Origin: an uncultured Bacteroidales bacterium
Lineage (GTDB): Bacteria > Bacteroidota > Bacteroidia > Bacteroidales > UBA932
Length of the DNA: 8,511 nucleotides
NCBI GenBank assembly: GCA_946617545.1
Contig: CAMOKK010000050.1
Location: 1-8,511, forward strand
Reading direction: 5' to 3'
This document shows positions 1 through 5,608 of this stretch, one piece after another (within the stretch, counting starts at the first letter, position 1; each line of letters opens with the position of its first letter). The notes under the pieces were generated by a model. The model did not search any database and was not told the DNA's origin. It was given only the letters and a program-made list of their open reading frames with translations. The translations under genes and the position numbers were made by a program.

Positions 1-346
1 GGGCGCCCAGGATGGAGGCGTCTCCGTGCGGGTGGTACTGCATGGCCTGGCCCACAATGTTGGCCACCTTGGTGTATCGGCCGTCGTCCATGGTGAACAT
101 GGTGTGCAGCACGCGCCGCTGGACAGGCTTGAAGCCATCTACGATATGGGGGACGGCGCGGTCCAGGATGGTATAGGAGGCATAGTCCAGATACCATTCC
201 TTGAACATGCCGGAGAGCTTGTACTTCTTGCTGTCGCTTCCCAGCAGCTTGTCAAACTTCCCGGAGGCAACGGCGTCTTCGCCCAGTTCCTCTTCGGGCT
301 CATCGGCAGGGTTCTGCTTCTCAATGTCGTCCCATTCGTCGGCCAT
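1..346 (-). CDS. parC: DNA topoisomerase IV subunit A, N-terminal part (cut by window edge)
   Basis: My translation from the ATG at 346-344 gives 115 codons without a stop and runs off the left edge. ParC is the DNA-cleaving subunit of the type IIA topoisomerase that separates daughter chromosomes and relaxes supercoils, working with ParE. An acidic leader of about 45 residues precedes a conserved core with WYLDYASYTILDRAVPHIVD (residues 51-70), GFKPVQRRVLHTM (71-83) and YHPHGDASI (104-112), which is the start of the quinolone-determining helix. The catalytic tyrosine lies beyond the edge. The acidic leader and the KLSGMFKEWYLDYAS-type start fit Bacteroidetes ParC, whereas GyrA of this phylum starts differently, so ParC is preferred over GyrA. 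It begins 15 nt after era, with an AAGGA-like ribosome-binding sequence just upstream, and is probably co-transcribed with it. The family call is secure; ParC over GyrA is inferred from the N-terminus. Confidence 0.9.
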   Translation of the reverse strand, partial: MADEWDDIEKQNPADEPEEELGEDAVASGKFDKLLGSDSKKYKLSGMFKEWYLDYASYTILDRAVPHIVDGFKPVQRRVLHTMFTMDDGRYTKVANIVGQAMQYHPHGDASILGA

Positions 347-361
347 ATCGTTCCTTACATT

Positions 362-1243
362 TTAAAATTCATAACCAAAGCGGCGGAGCTCCTTGCGGTT
401 TTCCCGCCAGTCCGGATCCACCTTCACGAAGGTGCTCAGGAACACCTTCTTCTGGAAAAAGTCTTCCATGTCTATGCGCGCCTGCGTGCCAATCTTCTTG
501 AGCATGGAACCGCCCTTGCCAATCAGGATTCCCTTCTGGGAGTCCCGCATCACGTAGATGACGGCGGAAATCTCGTAACGCTCTTCCCCTTCGTGGAAGG
601 CTTCAATCTCCACCTGGCAGGAGTAGGGGATTTCCTCGGCGCAATTGAGGAAAATCTTCTCCCGGATAATCTCGGAGGCGAAAAAACGCAGGTTCTTGTC
701 TGTGAACTGGTCTTTGTCAAACCAGGCCGGGGCTTCCGGCAGACGGGTGGAAACGGCCTCCAGAATGCTTTCCAGATTGAATTTCTCCTGGGCCGATGCC
801 GGGATAATCTCCGCCTTCGGGAGCTGCTCCTTCCACCAGCCCATGAGCTCCACCACCTTTTCCTGGGTGGAGATGTCAATCTTGTTAATCACCACCACCA
901 CGGGGCAGTCCACGCTGCGGAGCTTCTGGATATAGGCTTCGTTCTTGTCTCCCTTCTCCACGGTGTCCGTCACGTAGAGGATGATATCGGCATCCCCGAT
1001 GGCGGTGTCCACGAAGGCCAGCATGTTCTCCTGGAGCCGATAATTGGGCTTCAGGATGCCGGGCGTGTCGGAATAGACAATCTGGTAATCCTCCCCGCTC
1101 ACGATGCCCATGATGCGGTGCCGGGTGGTCTGGGCCTTGGCCGTCACGATGGACAGCTTTTCCCCCACCAGGGCGTTCATCAGCGTGGATTTCCCCACGT
1201 TGGGGTTGCCGATGATATTGACAAAACCTGCTCTGTGTGCCAT
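362..1243 (-). CDS. era: GTPase Era
   Basis: Era is an essential Ras-like GTPase that binds the 3' end of 16S rRNA and helps mature the 30S subunit at the inner face of the membrane. The 293-residue length is normal for the family. Visible motifs are the P-loop GNPNVGKS (residues 12-19), switch I QTTR (38-41), DTPG (59-62), NKID (120-123) and the ASA of G5 (149-151). A C-terminal KH RNA-binding domain carries IGKGG (241-245). The ATG at 1243-1241 shares one base with the stop of the upstream pseudouridine synthase gene (TAATG), so translation is probably coupled. parC follows 15 nt downstream. Pairing with another rRNA-acting enzyme suggests a ribosome-maturation cluster. No motif is missing and the identification is very secure. 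Confidence 0.98.
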   Translation of the reverse strand: MAHRAGFVNIIGNPNVGKSTLMNALVGEKLSIVTAKAQTTRHRIMGIVSGEDYQIVYSDTPGILKPNYRLQENMLAFVDTAIGDADIILYVTDTVEKGDKNEAYIQKLRSVDCPVVVVINKIDISTQEKVVELMGWWKEQLPKAEIIPASAQEKFNLESILEAVSTRLPEAPAWFDKDQFTDKNLRFFASEIIREKIFLNCAEEIPYSCQVEIEAFHEGEERYEISAVIYVMRDSQKGILIGKGGSMLKKIGTQARIDMEDFFQKKVFLSTFVKVDPDWRENRKELRRFGYEF

Positions 1244-2376
1244 TATACGTAGGCTCCCATTTTAAGGATGTTCACTTCGCCTTCCGTGAGGTAGCGCCAG
1301 TCGCTCTTCTTGAGACCTTTCTTGGTGAGGCCGGCAAAGTACACGCGGTCCAGGGCCCTTACCTCGTAGCCCAGGCTTTCGAAGATGCGGCGCACGACGC
1401 GGTTCTTGCCGGAGTGAATCTCGATGCCCAGCTGGCGGTGGTCGTGGGCGTCGATGTATTCCAGTTCATCGGCCTGGACAATTCCGTCGCTCAGCTCGAT
1501 GCCTTCCAGAATCTTCTTCTGGTCTTCCTCGGAGAGGGGAGAGTCCAGCACCACCTGGTAAATCTTCTTCTTGTTGTAAGAGGGGTGGGTGAGGTGCTCG
1601 GCCATTTCTCCGTCGTTGGTGAACATGAGCACGCCGGTGGTGTTCTTGTCCAGGCGGCCCACCGGGAACACGCGGGTGGGGCAGCCCCTCAGCAGGTCCA
1701 TCACGGTTTTTTCCGCGTGGGGGTCGCTGGCGGTGGTCACATAGCCCTTGGGCTTGTTCATCACGATGTACACCTTCTCTTCGCCCTTCAGACGCTGGCC
1801 GTTGAAGCGCACATCGTCCTTGAGCACGTTCACCTTCACGCCCAGTTCCGTCACCACCTCTCCGTTTACGGTCACTACGCCGCTCTGGATGAGGGTGTCG
1901 GCCTCCCGGCGGGAGCACACGCCGGAATTGGCGATGAATTTGTTCAGGCGCACCACCTCCTGAATCTCGGTGGGGGCGGTGTCGTCGTCAGAGTAGCGGC
2001 CGTTCACCTGGGGCTTGCGGGAAAGCATGGCTTTCATGCCCTCGTCGGCCTGGCTGTGCTTGGCATAGGGCTTGCGGGCGCCGGGCTTGGTGCCGTGACC
2101 GGGCTTGGTACCGAAGGACGGCTTGCCGTATCCGCTGCGGCGGGGCCTTTCGGCATCGCCTTCCTGGCGGGGACTGCGTTTGGGGCCGAAGGAGGAGCGG
2201 CGCTCTCCGCGGGCCGGACGCTCCCCATAGGAGGGGCGGTCACTGCTGTGATAACGGCGGGCAGGGCGCTCGTCGCTGTCAAAACTGCGGCTGGTGCTGT
2301 AATCTACTTTTTCTGCATGGCCTTCTGCGGCCTTGCGTACGATGCGTTGTCTCGTACCTCTTTTTTTGTCTTCCAT
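1243..2376 (-). CDS. rRNA pseudouridine synthase, RluB/RsuA family, with long basic N-terminal extension
   Basis: Enzymes of this family isomerise a specific uridine in rRNA to pseudouridine. The 377-residue protein has three parts. Residues 1 to about 138 are a disordered-looking stretch rich in Arg, Gly, Ser, Pro and Lys, with repeated ERPAR (about 36-40 and 52-56) and GTKPG. Residues about 142-190 are an S4 RNA-binding domain (VRLNKFIANSGVCSRREAD, 142-160). The catalytic domain carries GRLDKNTTGVL (240-250), with Asp243 the presumed catalytic nucleophile, and HSGKNRVVRRIFESLGYEV (321-339). Without the extension the length resembles RluB or RsuA. The resemblance is closer to RluB (23S rRNA), but the target position cannot be read from sequence. 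The start is an ATG 35 nt after the TonB-like gene, and the stop overlaps the era start by one base. Confidence 0.93.
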   Translation of the reverse strand: MEDKKRGTRQRIVRKAAEGHAEKVDYSTSRSFDSDERPARRYHSSDRPSYGERPARGERRSSFGPKRSPRQEGDAERPRRSGYGKPSFGTKPGHGTKPGARKPYAKHSQADEGMKAMLSRKPQVNGRYSDDDTAPTEIQEVVRLNKFIANSGVCSRREADTLIQSGVVTVNGEVVTELGVKVNVLKDDVRFNGQRLKGEEKVYIVMNKPKGYVTTASDPHAEKTVMDLLRGCPTRVFPVGRLDKNTTGVLMFTNDGEMAEHLTHPSYNKKKIYQVVLDSPLSEEDQKKILEGIELSDGIVQADELEYIDAHDHRQLGIEIHSGKNRVVRRIFESLGYEVRALDRVYFAGLTKKGLKKSDWRYLTEGEVNILKMGAYV

Positions 2377-2396
2377 AAATACACTACTATTAAATG

Positions 2397-2410
2397 CCGA
2401 CTCACGTCGG
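2397..2410 (-). other. Small hairpin with GNRA-type loop in the gap before the pseudouridine synthase gene
   Basis: Read on the minus strand, CCGAC-GTGA-GTCGG forms a perfect 5-bp stem closed by a GTGA loop of the GNRA class. It begins just after the TAA of the TonB-like gene and ends about 20 nt before the next ATG. No T-tract follows, so it is not a convincing intrinsic terminator. It could stabilise an mRNA end or be a processing site between the two halves of the operon. A stem this short can also arise by chance. Confidence 0.35.
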
Positions 2411-2411
2411 G

Positions 2412-3200
2412 TTACTTCAGTTTAAAGATATACGTTATGGTTCCCGTTTGCAGGGCCGGGGCGCTGGCGCTCTGGTTGAAATGCGCCTTGAGGGCTGCGC
2501 TGCGGGCGGCGTTCCACAGCGTCTTGTCCGTTACGGTGGTGCCTTCCGCCCCCGGAATGGCTTCCGTCACGGTGCCATATTGGTCCACCTTCACCTGTAC
2601 CACCACAATGCCTTCCGTCTGGCTGTTGTAGCTGGGCTTGGGCAGGGTTCCCACCACATTACGGCCCTTTACGTGGGCGTTGGCCGTGCCTTCGGTCTTC
2701 CCCTGCGGGGTGTTGCCGTCGGCCTGGCCGGCCTTGAAGCCTTCCGAAGCCTCGGAGGCGCTGTGCGGGGCGGTGGCCTTGTCATCCTTCTTGGACATGC
2801 CGGGGAAGGAGGCGCGGGGGTCCAACTTGGGCTCCTCGGGTTCCGGAGCGGGCACTTCCACGTCTCCGTGGGCGTCCGGCTTGGTTTCCGGGGTGGTGTT
2901 GGGCCGGTCGTTCACATAGGGAGACTGGGCCTTCTGCACCAATTCCACGGGCTTGGAGCGGTCCACCGCTTCGGCCTGGGGCTGTCGGCCCGTCCGGGTG
3001 GGGGCGCGTTTCTCCTGCACCTGTTCCACCTCGAATTCTATCAGCACCGGCGTGCGTTCCGGCGGCGGAGGGTCCAGGTAGGTGAGCCCGCCGGTAAGGA
3101 GCACTCCCAGGCCCAGGGCATGGAAAAAGAGCGTAGCCACAATGCCGGTTACGTTGGATCTTTTTTCCCGCTGGATTCTGGAGCGCTGGTAGGGCCGCAT
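2412..3200 (-). CDS. TonB-like energy transducer
   Basis: TonB-type proteins are anchored in the inner membrane by one helix, cross the periplasm, and pass energy from an ExbB-ExbD proton motor to outer-membrane receptors. This 262-residue protein shows that plan. A basic cytoplasmic start (residues 1-16) is followed by a single membrane helix (about 17-40), a Pro-rich stretch starting DPPPPERTP (43-51) and a long Pro/Glu/Lys-rich linker (about 60-175). The C-terminal domain (about 180-262) has the family's pattern GIVVVQVKVDQYGTVTEA (197-214), then LWNAARSAALKAHF (228-241) and a final strand ending ITYIFKLK. It starts 4 nt after the exbD-like gene. The linker and C-terminus do not exclude a TolA-like role in a Tol system. 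The short C-terminal domain and the absence of a Pal or TolB gene favour TonB. Confidence 0.85.
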   Translation of the reverse strand: MRPYQRSRIQREKRSNVTGIVATLFFHALGLGVLLTGGLTYLDPPPPERTPVLIEFEVEQVQEKRAPTRTGRQPQAEAVDRSKPVELVQKAQSPYVNDRPNTTPETKPDAHGDVEVPAPEPEEPKLDPRASFPGMSKKDDKATAPHSASEASEGFKAGQADGNTPQGKTEGTANAHVKGRNVVGTLPKPSYNSQTEGIVVVQVKVDQYGTVTEAIPGAEGTTVTDKTLWNAARSAALKAHFNQSASAPALQTGTITYIFKLK

Positions 3201-3204
3201 GTTC

Positions 3205-3615
3205 TTATTCGGGTTGGGTTGCCAGAATTACCTTGTAATGGTTGCGCTTGGCAATGTTCATAATCTGGACCACTTCTCCCACGGGGACGCTCTGGTCACT
3301 GTAAATGGAGAAGGTGGGGTCTTCCTCGGAAGAGAGAAGGCCGATGAGCTCCTCTTCCACCACCTCGTAGGTGACGGGATTCTTGTCCCCGTTCACGTGG
3401 TAGGTGTAGGTGTTGTCTCCCCAGTCCTTGATACTCACGCTCACCGTGGCCTTGGCGCTCACCTGGCCCGTGGATTTGGGCAGCAGGAGCTTCAGGGCGT
3501 TGGGGTTGATGAGCGTGGAGGTTACCAGGAAGAAGATCAGCAGCAGGAACACGATGTCCGTCATGCTGGACACCGAGAACTGTGCATCTACTTTGGTGTT
3601 GCGTTTCAGGGCCAT
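3205..3615 (-). CDS. exbD: ExbD/TolR-family proton-motor subunit
   Basis: ExbD pairs with ExbB to form a proton-driven rotary-type complex in the inner membrane that powers TonB. The protein has 136 residues, a normal length. A short cytoplasmic N-terminus leads into one membrane helix (about 19-36), MTDIVFLLLIFFLVTST. Its Asp20 sits at the position of the conserved, protonatable aspartate of the family. The remaining hundred or so residues form the periplasmic domain, with SIYSDQSVPVGEVVQIMNIA (98-117) typical of the fold's C-terminal half. It lies 4 nt after the exbB-like gene and 4 nt before the TonB-like gene, so the three are almost certainly one transcription unit. TolR is the alternative name; the neighbouring TonB-like gene favours ExbD. 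Confidence 0.93.
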   Translation of the reverse strand: MALKRNTKVDAQFSVSSMTDIVFLLLIFFLVTSTLINPNALKLLLPKSTGQVSAKATVSVSIKDWGDNTYTYHVNGDKNPVTYEVVEEELIGLLSSEEDPTFSIYSDQSVPVGEVVQIMNIAKRNHYKVILATQPE

Positions 3616-3619
3616 ACGC

Positions 3620-4333
3620 TTACTCGTCTTCGCCGGGTTCGTTCAGGATGATGTCGATGAACTCCAGGGTGGAGCTTTCCATCTTGTACACCAGGTCGCT
3701 TACCTGGGAGGTGAGCCAGTTGTAGCCGAAGTAGGCGATGATGCCCACGATGAGGCCGCCCACGGTGGTGAGCATGGCGGTGTAGATACCGTCGCTGAGG
3801 AGGGTGATGTCAATGTTGTTGCCGGCCTTGGACATGTTGAAGAAGGCCTTCACCATACCCAGCACGGTACCCAGGAAACCAATCATGGGGGCGCCGCCGG
3901 CGATGGTGGCCAGCAGGGGCAGGCCCTTCTCCAGCCGGGCCACCTCTACGTTGCCGATATTCTCGATGGCGCTCTGGATATCGGCCATGGGGCGTCCCAG
4001 ACGGTGGATGCCGGTCTCAATCATGCGGGCCACGGGGTTGTCGTACTTGCCGCAGAGGGTGATGGCGCTCTGGGTCTTGCCTTCGTTCATGTAGTCGCGG
4101 ATGTCCTGCATGAAGTGAGGGTCAATCTTGGAGGCGCTCTTAATCATCCACCACTTGCGGCCAATCAGGTAGATGGCCAGGAAACTGAGGGCCAGGAGCA
4201 CCCACATCAGGGGGCCGCCCATGTTGAACATGGACCACAGGCTGATGCTCATCTGCGTGGGCTGGGTAGCCGCCGTGGAAAGCTGCTGTGCGGCCGCTTC
4301 CAGGGTGTCTGCTTGAAGGAGTTGGAATAACAT
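3620..4333 (-). CDS. exbB: ExbB/TolQ/MotA-family proton channel subunit
   Basis: This 237-residue integral membrane protein is the ring-forming subunit that conducts protons together with ExbD. Three membrane helices are visible: about residues 40-59 (GGPLMWVLLALSFLAIYLIG), about 140-165 and about 183-205. The middle helix region holds the family signature GFLGTVLGMVKAF (152-164). The third holds TAMLTTVGGLIVGIIAYFGYN (185-205, cited in part), also characteristic. The cytoplasmic loop between helices 1 and 2 is large, as expected. The ATG at 4333-4331 follows an A-rich leader and a Bacteroidetes-type promoter about 35 nt upstream, so it is the first gene of its operon. Met28 is a possible shorter start. 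The residues before it are mildly amphipathic and could be a periplasmic lead-in. Confidence 0.94.
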   Translation of the reverse strand: MLFQLLQADTLEAAAQQLSTAATQPTQMSISLWSMFNMGGPLMWVLLALSFLAIYLIGRKWWMIKSASKIDPHFMQDIRDYMNEGKTQSAITLCGKYDNPVARMIETGIHRLGRPMADIQSAIENIGNVEVARLEKGLPLLATIAGGAPMIGFLGTVLGMVKAFFNMSKAGNNIDITLLSDGIYTAMLTTVGGLIVGIIAYFGYNWLTSQVSDLVYKMESSTLEFIDIILNEPGEDE

Positions 4334-4368
4334 ATATCTTTGTTTTTTACAATTTTCCTAATAACCCG

Positions 4369-4401
4369 CAAAGATACAAAAAAAGTCCCTCTTTCACAAA
4401 A
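4369..4401 (-). promoter_or_regulatory. Bacteroidetes-type promoter for the exbB-exbD-tonB operon
   Basis: On the minus strand, TATCTTTG (4376-4369) matches the Bacteroidetes -7 element TAnnTTTG exactly. TTTTG (4401-4397) lies 20 nt upstream, at the expected distance for the -33 TTTG element. Transcription would begin around 4360, giving a leader of roughly 25-30 nt before the exbB ATG. The -33 element sits in the loop and stem of the preceding gene's terminator, so the two signals overlap. This match is the only promoter in the window that I would defend. Confidence 0.8.
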
Positions 4402-4407
4402 GGGACT
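4378..4407 (-). terminator. Intrinsic terminator after the glycosyltransferase gene
   Basis: Read on the minus strand, AGTCCCT (4407-4401) pairs perfectly with AGGGACT (4390-4384) around a 10-nt loop, TTTGTGAAAG. The loop can extend the stem by three A-T pairs past one bulge. A run of T residues (4384-4378) follows at once. It lies 39 nt after the glycosyltransferase stop codon and ends the bat-glycosyltransferase unit. Its loop and T-tract lie within the promoter of the next operon. Confidence 0.85.
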
Positions 4408-4446
4408 CACTCTTTGCCCGAGCCGGGGGTTTTGAGCTGTTTACGT

Positions 4447-5595
4447 TTACGACTGCCCCAGGAGCCGGAGATAGTCGGAATAGACGTCGCGCACTACGTC
4501 GTCCCAATTGAGGTAAAGGTCTTTTCGGGCGGCGGCACAGATGCGCTCATAGCCTTCCTTATCGGCCAGGATGTCCAGGATGGTGCGGGCATAGGCTTCT
4601 TCCGATGCCTCAGACACATAGCCGTTGACGCCGGGCTTGACGGTGGCGGCGGTGCGGGCGCCTTCCAGGAAGACGGTGGGCGTTCCCTGGCACGCGGCTT
4701 CTATCTGCACCAGTGAATTGGCATCGTAGAGGGACGGAAACAGGAAGAGCGATGCCCGGGAGTACAGCTTCTCCAGCATGGGCTTGTCCGTGAGGCCGCA
4801 CATGACCACTTCCTGCGTAAGGCCCAATTCCTGCACCAGGGCGGCCAGTTTGTCCTCGTCCTGTCCCTTTCCGGCAAAGAGCATGCGGAAGTTCTTCAGG
4901 CCCAACTCCTTGGCCCGGGCCAAGGCGCGCACGGTAAAGTCTATGTTCTTGATGAAGTTGATGCGTCCCACAAAGAGGAAAACGGTGGCATCGGCCGGAA
5001 TTCCATACTTTTCGTTCACTTCGCGGGCTGCTGCCGCAGGGTCCGATACCGGAACATGGTCCGTGGCATTCAGGCGCACCTTGCAAGGCGCCGTGAGGCC
5101 GTATTCTTTTTCATACAGGTCCTTGATGCCGCCATTCACCGCCCAGCACTCGTCACAGCCGTTGAACACCGTCATAATTCCGTCCATGGCAATGTCGGAA
5201 CTCAATTTCAATTTCAGGTTCTTCTCAAAGTCCTGCCGATACTGGCTGTGCAAGGTGGCAACTACCGGCAAATGATGGATTTTGGCAAACATGAGGCCCG
5301 CGGCTCCCACGGTAAAGGGAGAATGGATATGAACCAGGTCTATGCCGCTTTCCAGCAGCTTGGCATCGAAAACAGGGTCCAGGGCCGATACGGGCAGGGA
5401 ATAGTCCATATTGGGAACAGGAAGGCTGAAACACTGGTCCACCTCGTACGGCAAGGCCTTGGGGGCATGGCCCGCATCCGGGCAAAACACCACCACGTCA
5501 CAGTACTTCACCAGCCGGCGGGCATAATTGTCCACCACCTTGATGACACCATCCACCATCGGATACCACGTGTCAATGAACAAACCTACTTTCAT
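4447..5595 (-). CDS. Glycosyltransferase family 4 (GT-B fold)
   Basis: This 382-residue protein transfers a sugar from a nucleotide-sugar donor, with retention of configuration, to an unknown acceptor. The N-terminal half starts MKVGLFIDTWYPMVDGVIKV (residues 1-20), the usual acceptor-side opening of GT4 enzymes. HIHSPFTVGAAGL (89-101) and TLHSQY (114-119) follow. The donor domain shows FVGRINFIKNIDF (208-220), AGKGQDEDKL (241-250) and FLFPSLYDANSLVQIEAACQ (284-303). The family's E-x7-E motif reads D291-x7-E299, so the first glutamate is aspartate. No signal peptide or clear membrane helix is seen, so it probably works at the cytoplasmic face of the membrane. The opening resembles diacylglycerol glycosyltransferases and other envelope GT4 enzymes, but the substrate cannot be inferred. 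It begins 13 nt after the BatD-BatE gene and is followed by a terminator, so it is likely the last gene of the bat operon. Confidence 0.92.
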   Translation of the reverse strand: MKVGLFIDTWYPMVDGVIKVVDNYARRLVKYCDVVVFCPDAGHAPKALPYEVDQCFSLPVPNMDYSLPVSALDPVFDAKLLESGIDLVHIHSPFTVGAAGLMFAKIHHLPVVATLHSQYRQDFEKNLKLKLSSDIAMDGIMTVFNGCDECWAVNGGIKDLYEKEYGLTAPCKVRLNATDHVPVSDPAAAAREVNEKYGIPADATVFLFVGRINFIKNIDFTVRALARAKELGLKNFRMLFAGKGQDEDKLAALVQELGLTQEVVMCGLTDKPMLEKLYSRASLFLFPSLYDANSLVQIEAACQGTPTVFLEGARTAATVKPGVNGYVSEASEEAYARTILDILADKEGYERICAAARKDLYLNWDDVVRDVYSDYLRLLGQS

Positions 5596-5608
5596 GCTGC
5601 AAAGGCGC

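Noticed and set aside
139..324. 61-codon minus-strand open frame near the left edge
   Set aside because: It is an alternative frame inside the parC start, whose translation has strong type IIA topoisomerase motifs.
2397..2410. Hairpin after the TonB-like gene as an intrinsic terminator
   Set aside because: The stem is only 5 bp and is followed by CATTTAAT, not a T-tract, so I list it only as a small structure.
26..4330. Series of long plus-strand open frames (26-1252, 1237-2631, 2394-3263, 3410-4330)
   Set aside because: All mirror well-supported minus-strand genes (era, pseudouridine synthase, tonB, exbB/exbD). Their proteins are low in recognisable motifs and start inside those genes.
3205..4333. 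Reading the motor genes as TolQ-TolR of a Tol-Pal system
   Set aside because: ExbB/TolQ and ExbD/TolR cannot be told apart firmly by eye, but the third gene is TonB-like and no tolB or pal gene follows.
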